A DNA stretch of 64,000 nt from Flavobacterium sp. TR2 (lineage in GTDB: Bacteria > Bacteroidota > Bacteroidia > Flavobacteriales > Flavobacteriaceae), in the NCBI RefSeq assembly GCF_025252405.1, contig NZ_CP104307.1, positions 1,798,001 through 1,862,000 on the forward strand, written 5' to 3'. Every line of letters starts with the position of its first letter. Position 1 is the first letter of the stretch. This document shows, one piece after another, positions 15,905 to 24,741 of the stretch. The notes under the pieces are model-generated. The model ran no database searches and had not been told where the DNA came from. It was given only the letters and a program-made list of their open reading frames with translations. The translations under genes were made by a program, and so were the position numbers.

Positions 15905-16747
15905 TTATTGTTTGTATTTGATCCCTATTCCCAAAATGCAGCCGTTTCCTGTGCTGTAGTCGTAAATTTTATGGTCGCTATTATCTAGTAAATTGTATTT
16001 TTTGTTGAAATCATAACCGGCTTTAAAATGTAAAAACCAATTGCCTCCAACATTTCTTTCGTATTCTAAAGCTGTTGTCATTTGCGATAAAACGGCTTTT
16101 TCGGCATTGTTATCTGTTTTGGATGTTTCATCCAAATGGTAAAAATTTCCATTAAAGCTATTTGTCAGACTAAATTTGTTTCGGTCATTATTAGAATAAG
16201 AAATTCTCGAATCTGGGAGTCCGATTCTGAAATCGGTTTTCTCATTCATTTTATAATCAAAAGCAATAATAGGCGTAATTTTTGGCGCTCCAAAAACGGA
16301 TGTTCTGCCAGCTCCGGCAATTATATTCAGTTTTAAACCAATTTGTTGGGTGATTTCTAAACTCCCCAAAACAGTAACATCTGAAAAATCCAATTTGCTT
16401 TGAAAATTTGCCGTCGGAATAACAGAAAGCTTCCATTTGGTTTTTTCTGCTATTTCAGATGAATATTCAAATTTGTTTTGCACTTGGTTGAATTTATCTT
16501 GATCTGCATAAAAATTATAAGGATTCAATTCGTAATTCACCCTCCAATTCACATATTCTAACGTGTTCGCTATTTTGCTTTTTGCTCCAAGTTTCTTTTG
16601 ATAAAAAAGAGCAATGTCTGTTTCGCTAAAATTTATCTTTTCTGTTGGCTCAGTTTTGAAATTTATAGAAGCGCTAAAATTTTCCTGAGCTTTTAAACCT
16701 AAAAATGAAATCAAAAAAAGAGAACATATTAAAAATCTTACTTCCAT
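15905..16747 (-). CDS. Outer-membrane beta-barrel protein (DUF6268-like)
   Basis: This 280-residue protein has a signal peptide ending 'GLKAQ' and many alternating amphipathic strands ('SKIANTLEYVNWRVNY', 'FLHFKAGYDFNKKYNLL'). It finishes 'GCILGIGIKYKQ', consistent with a barrel. The pattern agrees with DUF6268 outer-membrane proteins; function unknown. It is the first gene of the five-gene minus-strand operon, 14 bases before the kelch gene. A -7-like box lies just upstream (16765-16772). Confidence 0.72.
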   Translation of the reverse strand: MEVRFLICSLFLISFLGLKAQENFSASINFKTEPTEKINFSETDIALFYQKKLGAKSKIANTLEYVNWRVNYELNPYNFYADQDKFNQVQNKFEYSSEIAEKTKWKLSVIPTANFQSKLDFSDVTVLGSLEITQQIGLKLNIIAGAGRTSVFGAPKITPIIAFDYKMNEKTDFRIGLPDSRISYSNNDRNKFSLTNSFNGNFYHLDETSKTDNNAEKAVLSQMTTALEYERNVGGNWFLHFKAGYDFNKKYNLLDNSDHKIYDYSTGNGCILGIGIKYKQ

Positions 16748-16764
16748 TATTTATTTTATTGGCT

Positions 16765-16772
16765 CAAAATTA
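16765..16772 (-). promoter_or_regulatory. Candidate -7 box (TAATTTTG) for the barrel-kelch-kinase operon
   Basis: The minus strand reads TAATTTTG, matching the Bacteroidetes TAnnTTTG box, about 18 bases before the start codon at 16747. No clear TTG is seen at the -33 position. Confidence 0.45.
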
Positions 16773-16955
16773 GAGGGATGGAGCTCTTAAAAAAAAGAAG
16801 ATATATATATGACGGGTTTTGATAGACAAAATCGCTGTTTTTCGGGTCGAATCAAAATTTGCGGATAGAATTTCAATTATAGATTATTTTATGCGATTTG
16901 TAGCTTAAAAAAGCATGGTAGTATATGTTATAGTGTGTTGCCAAAGCGGGCAATT

Positions 16956-16963
16956 TATATTTG
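16956..16963 (+). promoter_or_regulatory. Candidate -7 box (TATATTTG) for the DUF4270 gene
   Basis: TATATTTG matches TAnnTTTG. A TTG lies at 16938-16940, and the box sits only 15 bases before the chosen ATG, giving a very short leader. Confidence 0.55.
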
Positions 16964-16978
16964 CCCAAAAAATTAATT

Positions 16979-18304
16979 ATGCACAAGTTTATATTGATAC
17001 TGCTTTTTGTATTAAGCTTATTTTCATGCGGTACAGATACAGATACGGGGGAGTTTACTGTAGGGTCAGATTATTTGGCTTTGAGTAATAAAGTGATTTT
17101 GATCGATACGGTTACAGTCAATATGTCGACGATTAATTTTGATTCACTGGCAACCTCAAGCCGAGGAAGAATTCTGATTGGAAACTATGATGATCCTATT
17201 TTCGGAAAAGTAAAATCGGATAGTTATTTTCAGCTTTCCACAGATATTTATGCGTTAAATAGCATTGGATCTGACACCGAGTCTACAAATTATGTTTTCG
17301 ATTCTATTTCTATGATTCTGAAGTATGACAGGTATTATTATGGAGATACCACAAAAGTCCAGACGTTTAATATCCACAGGCTGACTCAAAAAGTGAAGCC
17401 AAATAAAGAAGATAATAATTTCTATAATAATTCGACCCTAACCTACAGTCCTGAAAGTTTAGGTACGATATCGTATAAACCGAGACCTAAGGAAAAAGAT
17501 TCAATCAATGTGCAAATGAGTAAAGAATTTGGAGAAGCTCTTTTTCAAAAAATAAAGAAAAGAGAGGTTACAGATTTTGACAGTTTTACAGAATACCTGA
17601 AAGGATTTGTATTGGTTCCTGAAAATTCAAGCTCTTCCAATGTCATCGGATTTAGTGTTTCTGAAAGTAAGCTTCGATTATATTACTCTAAGTATCAAAC
17701 AGATATTGAAACCCCTTTTAGAATTGATTTTTCAATTTTGGACACATCAAAACAGTTTAATTCTATTTCGCTTGATAAAACAGGAACGATATTGCAAAAT
17801 CTGCCTGCTTCCACGGAGACGTTATCCAGCGCACTACTCAATAATCAGGGGTTTGTGCAATCTGGAACAGGTGTTGCCTGCCGGATTGATTTTCCAAACA
17901 TAAAGCAGTTTAAGAATATTTCGGCAAACGGCGCTATTGTAGATGCACAATTAATTCTTAAACCTGTTAATAATACGTATTCGGAGAAATATCCTCTAGC
18001 AGACTCGCTAACCGTGTATGTAGGAGACAATTTAAATAGAATAAGCGGCAATCTTTTGAATGCTGCCGGTGCCTCTGTCTATGGAAAGCTGAGTAAAAGC
18101 AGTGATGAGTTTAATGAAAATGTTGGGTATTCAATCTCAGTCGGAAGCTTTCTTCAAAAAGAAATGCTCAAACAATCTGATTCCAGATCATCGCTTATTT
18201 TAACCTTGCCAGGAATTGCACAATCTGTTAATAGAATCGTTTTAGGCGATCAAAAGCATCTGAACAATAAAATCCAGCTGAAAATTTATTACATCTCTTA
18301 CTAA
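16979..18304 (+). CDS. DUF4270 family lipoprotein
   Basis: The ATG at 16979 is preferred to an upstream TTG at 16961, because it begins a proper lipoprotein signal ('FILILLFVLSLFSCGTD') and the upstream frame would overlap the -7 box. The 441-residue product has the DUF4270 pattern: 'GRILIGNYDDPIFGKVKSDSYFQL' near residue 70, then a repeated beta-sandwich-like body ending 'IQLKIYYISY'. Family members are predicted surface or periplasmic lipoproteins of Bacteroidetes. Function is not established. The next gene begins right after the stop, so the pair forms an operon with an outer-membrane barrel. Confidence 0.85.
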   Translation: MHKFILILLFVLSLFSCGTDTDTGEFTVGSDYLALSNKVILIDTVTVNMSTINFDSLATSSRGRILIGNYDDPIFGKVKSDSYFQLSTDIYALNSIGSDTESTNYVFDSISMILKYDRYYYGDTTKVQTFNIHRLTQKVKPNKEDNNFYNNSTLTYSPESLGTISYKPRPKEKDSINVQMSKEFGEALFQKIKKREVTDFDSFTEYLKGFVLVPENSSSSNVIGFSVSESKLRLYYSKYQTDIETPFRIDFSILDTSKQFNSISLDKTGTILQNLPASTETLSSALLNNQGFVQSGTGVACRIDFPNIKQFKNISANGAIVDAQLILKPVNNTYSEKYPLADSLTVYVGDNLNRISGNLLNAAGASVYGKLSKSSDEFNENVGYSISVGSFLQKEMLKQSDSRSSLILTLPGIAQSVNRIVLGDQKHLNNKIQLKIYYISY

Positions 18305-19540
18305 ATGAAAAATAAAATTGTTTTATGGAGCTGCTTCCTTTTAATGTCGCTGACTTCGTTTTCTCAAAGTATTTCAAGCTCTCCGTATTCGCTTTATGGG
18401 GTAGGAAGTTTGTATGATTCAGATTTTGGTTATCTGCCTTCAATTGGTGGTTCTGGAATTGCATTGCCCTCAGATACTTTTATAAACAATCTAAATCCAG
18501 CGTCTTTAGGATTTATGTATCAGAATCATTTTCTTTTTGATATTGGAGGGAAAGCAATTGCAACAACTTATCAGAGCAGCAACCGTACAGAAAAGCGAAA
18601 TAATTTTCAATTCTCTCATTTGGCCTTTGCTTTTCCTGTTTCTAAAAATTCAGGGTTTAGTTTAGCGCTGCGTCCGTATTCGAGTTCGGTGTTTAAAATC
18701 TCAAATTTAAAACTTCCAATTGCCGACAGTCAGGAATATTATTATGTTACAGCGCAAGGATCGGGCGGTTTGAATAATTTGGATTTTTCGTACGGATATA
18801 GATTTGGAAAAAAATTGACAGTAGGAGCGACTGGGACATTCCTTTTTGGAAATACGGTAGATGATCGTGCTTTTCTAATTTCGAATGCAATTACAACAAT
18901 ACACAAGAAAACCGATTACAGAGGAGTTCGTGCTACTTTAGGAGCTCAATTTAAAATAGATTCTACATTTACAATTGGAACAACTTTTAAAGTTCCAACT
19001 AGAGTTAATGCTTCAAAAGTGCAGTCGGTAACAAGTATAGCAGATGAGGTGGAGTCGTCTATAGAAACCGATAAAGCTTCAGATACAGACGATTATTATA
19101 TGCCATTAGAAATTGGTTTTGGAGCTAGCAAGCGATTTAAAAATAATCTGAATGTGACTTTAGATTATGAAAAAAGCTTTTGGAGAAACACAAACCAGTC
19201 TGAACTTTATGGAGAATTTGTCAATCAAGATCGTTTTGCACTCGGGTTTACTTACAGTGCCCAAAAAAATGTGAGAAGATATTGGGATAGAGTGGGGTAT
19301 GCGGCAGGTGTAAATTTTGACAACGGTTATCTAGAAGTAGACAAACAGCGTGTTAACAGTGCGTCGATTTCTATTGGACTAAACCTGCCCATTGAAAATA
19401 CATTTTCGTCACTCAATATTTCTTACTCTTACGGACAAAAGGGCAGGATTGCAAATGATTTAATAAAAGAAAACTACCATAAAATATCGCTCAATTTATC
19501 GTTGGACGGAATTTGGTTCGTCAAGCGAAAATTTGAATAG
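18305..19540 (+). CDS. Outer-membrane beta-barrel protein paired with DUF4270
   Basis: This 411-residue protein has a signal peptide ending 'TSFSQ'. The following 'SSSPYSLYGVGSL', 'GGSGIALPSDTFINNLNPASLG' and 'SHLAFAFPVSKNSGFSLALRPYSS' resemble FadL/OmpP1-like and PorV-like barrels, where a conserved Asn-Pro-Ala-Ser stretch occurs near the N-terminal plug. Its ATG follows the DUF4270 stop with no gap. Together they may form an outer-membrane transport or assembly unit, but the substrate is unknown. Confidence 0.78.
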   Translation: MKNKIVLWSCFLLMSLTSFSQSISSSPYSLYGVGSLYDSDFGYLPSIGGSGIALPSDTFINNLNPASLGFMYQNHFLFDIGGKAIATTYQSSNRTEKRNNFQFSHLAFAFPVSKNSGFSLALRPYSSSVFKISNLKLPIADSQEYYYVTAQGSGGLNNLDFSYGYRFGKKLTVGATGTFLFGNTVDDRAFLISNAITTIHKKTDYRGVRATLGAQFKIDSTFTIGTTFKVPTRVNASKVQSVTSIADEVESSIETDKASDTDDYYMPLEIGFGASKRFKNNLNVTLDYEKSFWRNTNQSELYGEFVNQDRFALGFTYSAQKNVRRYWDRVGYAAGVNFDNGYLEVDKQRVNSASISIGLNLPIENTFSSLNISYSYGQKGRIANDLIKENYHKISLNLSLDGIWFVKRKFE

Positions 19541-19544
19541 CAAA

Positions 19545-20321
19545 CTAAAAGTCTTTTTTGATTACAGGATATTTGTATTCCAATATAGATTCTAAAACCT
19601 TAGGATCAGAATTGACATAAAATATAGGATCGGTATCTGTACTTTCAGAAAAACCAACTTTATCTCTAAGCAGATTTTTAGTTTGGCGCGCAACAGCTTC
19701 TCCTGAATCTATTATTTTAATATGATCTGGGAGAATTTTTTTTATCTGAGGAATTAGATAAGGGTAGTGGCTGCATCCTAAAACCAGATAATCAATATTA
19801 GCTTCAATCATTGGCTGAAGATATGATTCTAACAATTGCGTCATTTCTGGAGAATGCAAGTTGCCATCTTCAATAAGCTGTACAAGTCCGTGCCCAACCT
19901 GCTCAATAATTTTGGTGTTTTGAAACATTTCGGCAGTTTTGTTAAACAGCTCACTGTTTAGTGTTCCTTGTGTAGCAAGAATACCAATAACCTGCGTTTG
20001 CGAGTTGTTTGCAGCAGGTTTAATGGCAGGCTCGATTCCAACAAACGGAATATCATAATCTGCACGTAGTTCAACTATAGCATTTGTTGTAGCAGTATTG
20101 CAGGCCACAACAATTAGTTTGCAGTTGTTTTCTAGTAAAAATTCGACGTTTTTTTTACTCAATGCAACAATCTCTTCTTTGCTTCTTTGACCATAGGGAG
20201 CATTTTTACTGTCCGCCAGATAAATGGTTTTTTCATTTGGAAGCAAGTCATGAATGGCGTTCCAAATGGAAGTTCCGCCAATGCCAGAATCAAAAACGCC
20301 TATAGGATTATTGTTTATCAT
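19545..20321 (-). CDS. murI: Glutamate racemase
   Basis: This 258-residue cytoplasmic enzyme converts L-glutamate to D-glutamate for peptidoglycan. The two catalytic cysteines are visible: Cys74 in 'VVACNTATTN' and Cys183 in 'LVLGCSHYP'. The N-terminal 'IGVFDSGIGGTS' and 'APYGQRS' (substrate binding) are also present. Length matches the family. It converges with the outer-membrane barrel gene, 4 bases between stops. A terminator (20412-20449) separates it from the ompH genes upstream, and it has its own -7 box very close to the start codon. Confidence 0.95.
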   Translation of the reverse strand: MINNNPIGVFDSGIGGTSIWNAIHDLLPNEKTIYLADSKNAPYGQRSKEEIVALSKKNVEFLLENNCKLIVVACNTATTNAIVELRADYDIPFVGIEPAIKPAANNSQTQVIGILATQGTLNSELFNKTAEMFQNTKIIEQVGHGLVQLIEDGNLHSPEMTQLLESYLQPMIEANIDYLVLGCSHYPYLIPQIKKILPDHIKIIDSGEAVARQTKNLLRDKVGFSESTDTDPIFYVNSDPKVLESILEYKYPVIKKDF

Positions 20322-20325
20322 AAAG

Positions 20326-20333
20326 CAAATTTA
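20326..20333 (-). promoter_or_regulatory. Candidate -7 box (TAAATTTG) for murI, leaderless-like
   Basis: The minus strand has TAAATTTG ending 4 bases before the murI ATG (20321-20319). If used, transcription would begin at or next to the start codon. Confidence 0.5.
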
Positions 20334-20411
20334 ATATTTTTTAATATAATTTATTATTCTAAGTTAAGTGAAATCTTGAAATAATGCCAAAGATCAGCTT
20401 AAAATTTTTGT

Positions 20412-20449
20412 AAAAAAAAAGCTGCTCAAATTGTACTATTGAGCAGCTT
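20412..20449 (-). terminator. Intrinsic terminator after the ompH pair
   Basis: GCTGCTCAA (20421-20429) pairs with TTGAGCAGC (20439-20447). On the minus strand a nine-base T run follows. It ends the uppS-bamA-ompH-ompH transcript before murI. Confidence 0.85.
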
Positions 20450-20469
20450 GATTATCGAGATTTAATTTC

Positions 20470-20973
20470 TTAGAATCCTAAATCTTTTTTAACGTCAGCA
20501 GTGATGTTTGGACCATCAGCTAATAATAAAGTAGAACCGTCTAAAACATATTGGAAACCTTTAGCTTTTCCAACTTTTTGGATAGAAGCTCTAACTTTTT
20601 CCATTAATGGTTTTACTATATCAGTTTCTTTTTGTTGCAATTCTTTTTGAGCATTGTCTCTGTAATCAACAATTCTCTTTTGCATATCTTGAACCTCTTT
20701 AGAACGCTCACCGTTTACAGCATCAGTTACAGTTGCTGCTTCAGCTTCGTACTTTTTGATTTTCACTTGATATTCGTCAACCATTTTTTTGTATTCAGCA
20801 TCGTATGTACCACTTAATTTTTGCAGTTGATTTTGAGCATCTAGCATAGCAGGCATTTTCGACATGATCTCGCTTACATCAACATGAGCTACCTTCGCTT
20901 GCGCGTTCATTGTGTTACTTGCTCCTAAAATAAGAATTGCAGCAATTAGTAAAGTTTTGATTTGTTTCATCAT
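20470..20973 (-). CDS. OmpH/Skp family periplasmic chaperone (short paralogue)
   Basis: This 167-residue protein has a signal peptide ('LLIAAILILGASNTMNAQA'). The OmpH/Skp start 'KVAHVDVSEIMSKMP' follows, then a long charged coiled coil (about residues 45-120) and a closing strand 'FQYVLDGSTLLLADGP'. Skp trimers hold unfolded outer-membrane proteins in the periplasm on the way to BamA. It is the second of two ompH-type genes directly after bamA, 14 bases from the first. Two adjacent ATG codons are possible starts; the first is used. Confidence 0.92.
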   Translation of the reverse strand: MMKQIKTLLIAAILILGASNTMNAQAKVAHVDVSEIMSKMPAMLDAQNQLQKLSGTYDAEYKKMVDEYQVKIKKYEAEAATVTDAVNGERSKEVQDMQKRIVDYRDNAQKELQQKETDIVKPLMEKVRASIQKVGKAKGFQYVLDGSTLLLADGPNITADVKKDLGF

Positions 20974-20987
20974 TTTTAAAATATTAA

Positions 20988-22028
20988 TTAATTATTGGTC
21001 GTATTTGTTTTTTGCGTTTCGGCCTCTTTCGCTTTTTTAGCCGCTTCTCTTTCTTCTAAAATTTTCTTTCTTCTTTCTTCCAATTCTTTTTTACGCTGTT
21101 CGTAAAGCAATTGTCTTTCTTCTGCTTTTGTCATTGCAGGCTGTTCACCGGCAGGTTTTTCTCCTGTAGCGGCAGGTGCGGGCGTTGCAGTTTTAGCAGT
21201 TGAGCTTGTCTTAGCAGCATCTGTTGCTGCGGCAGGTACTGCTGCTGCTGGAGCTGTTCCAGAAACCGTGCCATTTTTTTTAGCTTCTCTTTCTTCCTGT
21301 AAAGCTTTTCTTCTGTCCTCGTACTCTTTTCTCTTAGCTTCCTGCTCTAATTTTCGGTCTTGAATTAGCTTTTCTCTGGCTGCTCTTTTTTCGTCAAGTG
21401 CTTTCTGGCGATCTGCCATTGCTGGATTTTCGTCAATTGCATTTTCAATATTTTCTTTAGCCTCTTGCTCTTTCAATTGTTTTTTTGTCAGCTGTTCACG
21501 TTTTTCAGTACGGTTTAAAATTCTTAAAACCTGATCGCTGATATCAAATCTTTTATTGCTGAAAAGCATGGTAAGATCTGATGATTTATCAAAAACAAAA
21601 TCGTAATTTTTTGCTTCTGCTATATCTTGCACAGCTGTAAAAACCTGATCTTGGATAGGTTTAGCCAAGGCTGCTTTCTGTCTCATTAGATTTCCGTCAG
21701 AACCAAACTGTTTCTGCTGATAATCCATCATTTCCTGTTCAAGAAACTTAATTTCTGTTTCTCTTTCTTCTATTAATTCCTTTGTAAGCAAAGCTTTTTC
21801 TGTTTTTAAGCTTTCCTTCAAGTTGTTTATATTTAATTTTTTAGCCTCAACTTCCTGTTTCCACTTTTGGGCTTTTTGCTCCAATTGTGATTTGGCTTCT
21901 TTATAATCGGAAACATTTTCTAAAATATATTCCATGTCGATGTAGCCAATTCGAGTAGTCTTTCCTTGCGCCTGACTTGTATTTGCTACAATCAAGGCTA
22001 AAAATATAAATAAAAATTGTTTTCTCAT
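20988..22028 (-). CDS. OmpH/Skp family chaperone with long charged C-terminal extension
   Basis: This 346-residue protein has a signal peptide ending 'NTSQAQG' and the Skp-like domain 'TRIGYIDMEYILENVSDY' to about residue 170. A further ~175 residues follow that normal Skp lacks. They are a Glu/Lys/Arg coiled coil, an Ala/Pro/Thr linker ('TAPAAAVPAAATDAAK') and another charged helix ('RQLLYEQRKKELEERRKK'). The extension may span periplasm or peptidoglycan. It lies 42 bases after bamA in the same operon. Confidence 0.9.
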   Translation of the reverse strand: MRKQFLFIFLALIVANTSQAQGKTTRIGYIDMEYILENVSDYKEAKSQLEQKAQKWKQEVEAKKLNINNLKESLKTEKALLTKELIEERETEIKFLEQEMMDYQQKQFGSDGNLMRQKAALAKPIQDQVFTAVQDIAEAKNYDFVFDKSSDLTMLFSNKRFDISDQVLRILNRTEKREQLTKKQLKEQEAKENIENAIDENPAMADRQKALDEKRAAREKLIQDRKLEQEAKRKEYEDRRKALQEEREAKKNGTVSGTAPAAAVPAAATDAAKTSSTAKTATPAPAATGEKPAGEQPAMTKAEERQLLYEQRKKELEERRKKILEEREAAKKAKEAETQKTNTTNN

Positions 22029-22070
22029 AACATAACTTTATTTGATGATTTTTAACCAAACGTTATTTCA

Positions 22071-24731
22071 CTAAAATTGTTGTCCAATGATAAAGTGTGT
22101 TTCCCATCCATTTGCTTTTGTTTGTCCTGGAAGGGCGTCAAATCCGTAACCAAAGTCGATACCCAATAATCCAAATGCAGGCATGAATACACGTAAACCA
22201 GCACCAGCAGAACGACTTAAATCGAATGGGTTGTAATCTTTAAACGTCGGATACGATGCACCTGCTTCTAAAAACGTTAAGGCAAAAATAGAAGCCGACG
22301 CTTTTAATGTAATTGGGTAACGCAATTCCATAGAGAATTTGTTGTAAATCGTTGCTCCAATCGCATCCCCATTAATATTTACAGGAGTCAAAGAGTTGTT
22401 TGGATAACCTCTCAACTGAATAGTCTCTCTACCATCCATTGAGTAGTTCGCCATACCATCACCTCCTAAGTAAAAACGTTCAAACGGAATTACACCTCTT
22501 TCTTGGTTATACGCTCCTAAGAAACCAAACTCTGTTAGGGTTCTTAAGACTAATTTTCCATATACTTTAGTGTACCAGTCTCCTTTAAATTTAACTTTAT
22601 AATATTCTAACCAATTGTATTTTTTCTGATCGACTTTTGCTACGTCTGTATCGGCGCTTGCATAATCTGACCCAACGCTTGTAATTTTTCCTGAACTATC
22701 AGTTTTGTAATAGTCGCCTTTGTTAAGAGGTTGGCCATAATCATCTGATCTGTTTTCTCCAGTATATTGTGTTTTGTATTCTTTCTGATTTTTTAAATCG
22801 CCATAATCTATACCATTAAACAAAGAATACGGAGGTGTAACTTTTGCAGAAATACTAAATTCAGAACCATACGTTGGGAATATCGGGTTTACCCCTTTAT
22901 TGCTTCTTGAAAGTCCGATAGTATATGCTAGGTTTCTTGATGCACCATTACCAAAAGTAAACAAACCTGTATTATAATTGTTCAAGTCATAATGCTGATA
23001 GCTCAAAGATTGTGATAATACAAAATAGTCATCTGGCACTGTTAATCTTTTTGCTAAACCAACTTGAACTGTAAAAATATTAAAACTTTTGCTTTTATCG
23101 ACAGTTCGAGTGATGTAATTGTTAAGAAATTGCTTACTGTATGAAATAGATGAACTAAACTGTACAGGTTTTTTTCCTCCAAACCATGGTTCTGAGAAAG
23201 ATAAGCTATAGGTTTGGAAATAAGTACTTCCTTGCAAACGAAGAGCTACTTTTTGTCCATCTCCCATTGGTAAAGGCTTATAGGCTTCTTTATCGAATAT
23301 TTTACGTGCCGAGAAGTTATTAAACGAAAGTCCCAATGTCCCAATGAAACCTCCACCACCATAACCTCCTTGAAGTTCGACCTGGCTAGATCCTTTTTCA
23401 ACTACGTGGTATTCAATATCAACAGTTCCTGCTCCGGCGTCTACGTTTTTAAATTTCGGATCGATTGCTTCAGGATCAAAGAAACCTAATTGTCCGATCT
23501 CACGAATTGTTCTAACTAATTGTTCTTTACTGTATTTTTCGCCTGGTTTTGTTCTTAACTCACGATAAATAACGTGGTCATTCGTTTTGTCGTTTCCAAC
23601 AACCGTAATTTTGTTAAAATATGCAATTGGACCTTCTGTAACTCTAATCTCAAAATCGATAGTGTCATTAACTGTTTTTACCTCTACAGCATTAATGTTT
23701 GAGAATAAATAACCGTTGTTTTGGTACAGATTGGTAATGTCTTCTGCGTCTGGTTTTGTCTTGTCAGCAATTCTTTTTTCTAGTAAAACACCATTATAAG
23801 TTTCTCCTTTTTTGATTCCTAAATAACGGCTTAAAAGCTGGTCAGAATAAACGGTATTTCCTATGAATTTAATGTTTCCGAAGTAGTATTTGTTTCCTTC
23901 TTCTACATTAATTTTAATTGCAAGAGTATTTTTCTGCTTGCTATATTGTACAGAATCATAAATAATACGGGCATCGCGGTATCCTTTTTCTTTATAGGCT
24001 GCAATTACTTTTTCTAAGTCAGTTTTGTATTTCTCAGGAATAAATTTAGAAGCTTTAAATACGCGAATAAAATTTTTCTGCTTTGTATCCTTCATTGCAG
24101 CACGCAATTGATTGCCAGTAAGCTGTTTGTTTCCTGTAAAATCAATGCTGCTGATTTTAACTTTGTCTCCTTTGTCTATCCTGACAAGCATATTAACTTG
24201 ATGTCCGTTGATAGTATCTGGAGTATTGGTAATAGTAACTTTTGTGTTATAAAAACCTTCTTTTTTGTATTTGTTTTCGATATAATTTTTAGTGGTTGTA
24301 ATTAAGTTTTCGTTGACAATTTTGTTCTTTGTCAGGTTGTTATCCTTAATTAGAGCTTCGACTTTGCTTTTCTTGACACCAACAATTTTAACCTCATTTA
24401 ATTTAGGAAGCTCGACAATATCTAAGTCTAGATAGATGCTGTCATTTTCTACTTTATTAACATAGAAAGCGATCTCATCAAAAAGTCCTAGTTTTCCTAA
24501 TTTTTTAATAGCGCTGCTTATTTCTTCTCCAGGCACAGTAATTTCCTGGCCTTTTTGAAGTCCTGAAAAGGTAACAACAGTCTGTTCATTGAAGCTTATT
24601 TTACCAACAACAGAAACTTTAGCTAGAATATATTTTTTTCCTTGATCAAAAGGAACTCTTTCTTGTGCTTTAATTTGTGAAAAACTACCCAATAGCAAAA
24701 GGGTAAAGACTATTTGTATTTTTTTTTGCAA
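22071..24731 (-). CDS. bamA: Outer-membrane protein assembly factor BamA
   Basis: With the TTG start at 24731 the product has 886 residues. It has a signal peptide ('IVFTLLLLGSFSQIKAQ'), five POTRA repeats to about residue 450 ('YILAKVSVVGKISFNEQTV', 'VKISSIDFTGNKQLTGNQL'), and a 16-strand barrel with the conserved 'YLGGDGMANYSMDGRETIQLRGY' and a C-terminal Phe ('HFIIGQQF'). BamA inserts barrel proteins into the outer membrane. A longer frame to 24872 overlaps uppS by 131 bases and reads through a cytoplasmic-looking sequence. TTG 24731 (or GTG 24734) begins 8-11 bases after the uppS stop and right at the signal peptide, so it is preferred. Confidence 0.93.
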   Translation of the reverse strand: MQKKIQIVFTLLLLGSFSQIKAQERVPFDQGKKYILAKVSVVGKISFNEQTVVTFSGLQKGQEITVPGEEISSAIKKLGKLGLFDEIAFYVNKVENDSIYLDLDIVELPKLNEVKIVGVKKSKVEALIKDNNLTKNKIVNENLITTTKNYIENKYKKEGFYNTKVTITNTPDTINGHQVNMLVRIDKGDKVKISSIDFTGNKQLTGNQLRAAMKDTKQKNFIRVFKASKFIPEKYKTDLEKVIAAYKEKGYRDARIIYDSVQYSKQKNTLAIKINVEEGNKYYFGNIKFIGNTVYSDQLLSRYLGIKKGETYNGVLLEKRIADKTKPDAEDITNLYQNNGYLFSNINAVEVKTVNDTIDFEIRVTEGPIAYFNKITVVGNDKTNDHVIYRELRTKPGEKYSKEQLVRTIREIGQLGFFDPEAIDPKFKNVDAGAGTVDIEYHVVEKGSSQVELQGGYGGGGFIGTLGLSFNNFSARKIFDKEAYKPLPMGDGQKVALRLQGSTYFQTYSLSFSEPWFGGKKPVQFSSSISYSKQFLNNYITRTVDKSKSFNIFTVQVGLAKRLTVPDDYFVLSQSLSYQHYDLNNYNTGLFTFGNGASRNLAYTIGLSRSNKGVNPIFPTYGSEFSISAKVTPPYSLFNGIDYGDLKNQKEYKTQYTGENRSDDYGQPLNKGDYYKTDSSGKITSVGSDYASADTDVAKVDQKKYNWLEYYKVKFKGDWYTKVYGKLVLRTLTEFGFLGAYNQERGVIPFERFYLGGDGMANYSMDGRETIQLRGYPNNSLTPVNINGDAIGATIYNKFSMELRYPITLKASASIFALTFLEAGASYPTFKDYNPFDLSRSAGAGLRVFMPAFGLLGIDFGYGFDALPGQTKANGWETHFIIGQQF

Positions 24732-24741
24732 CACTAAAAAA

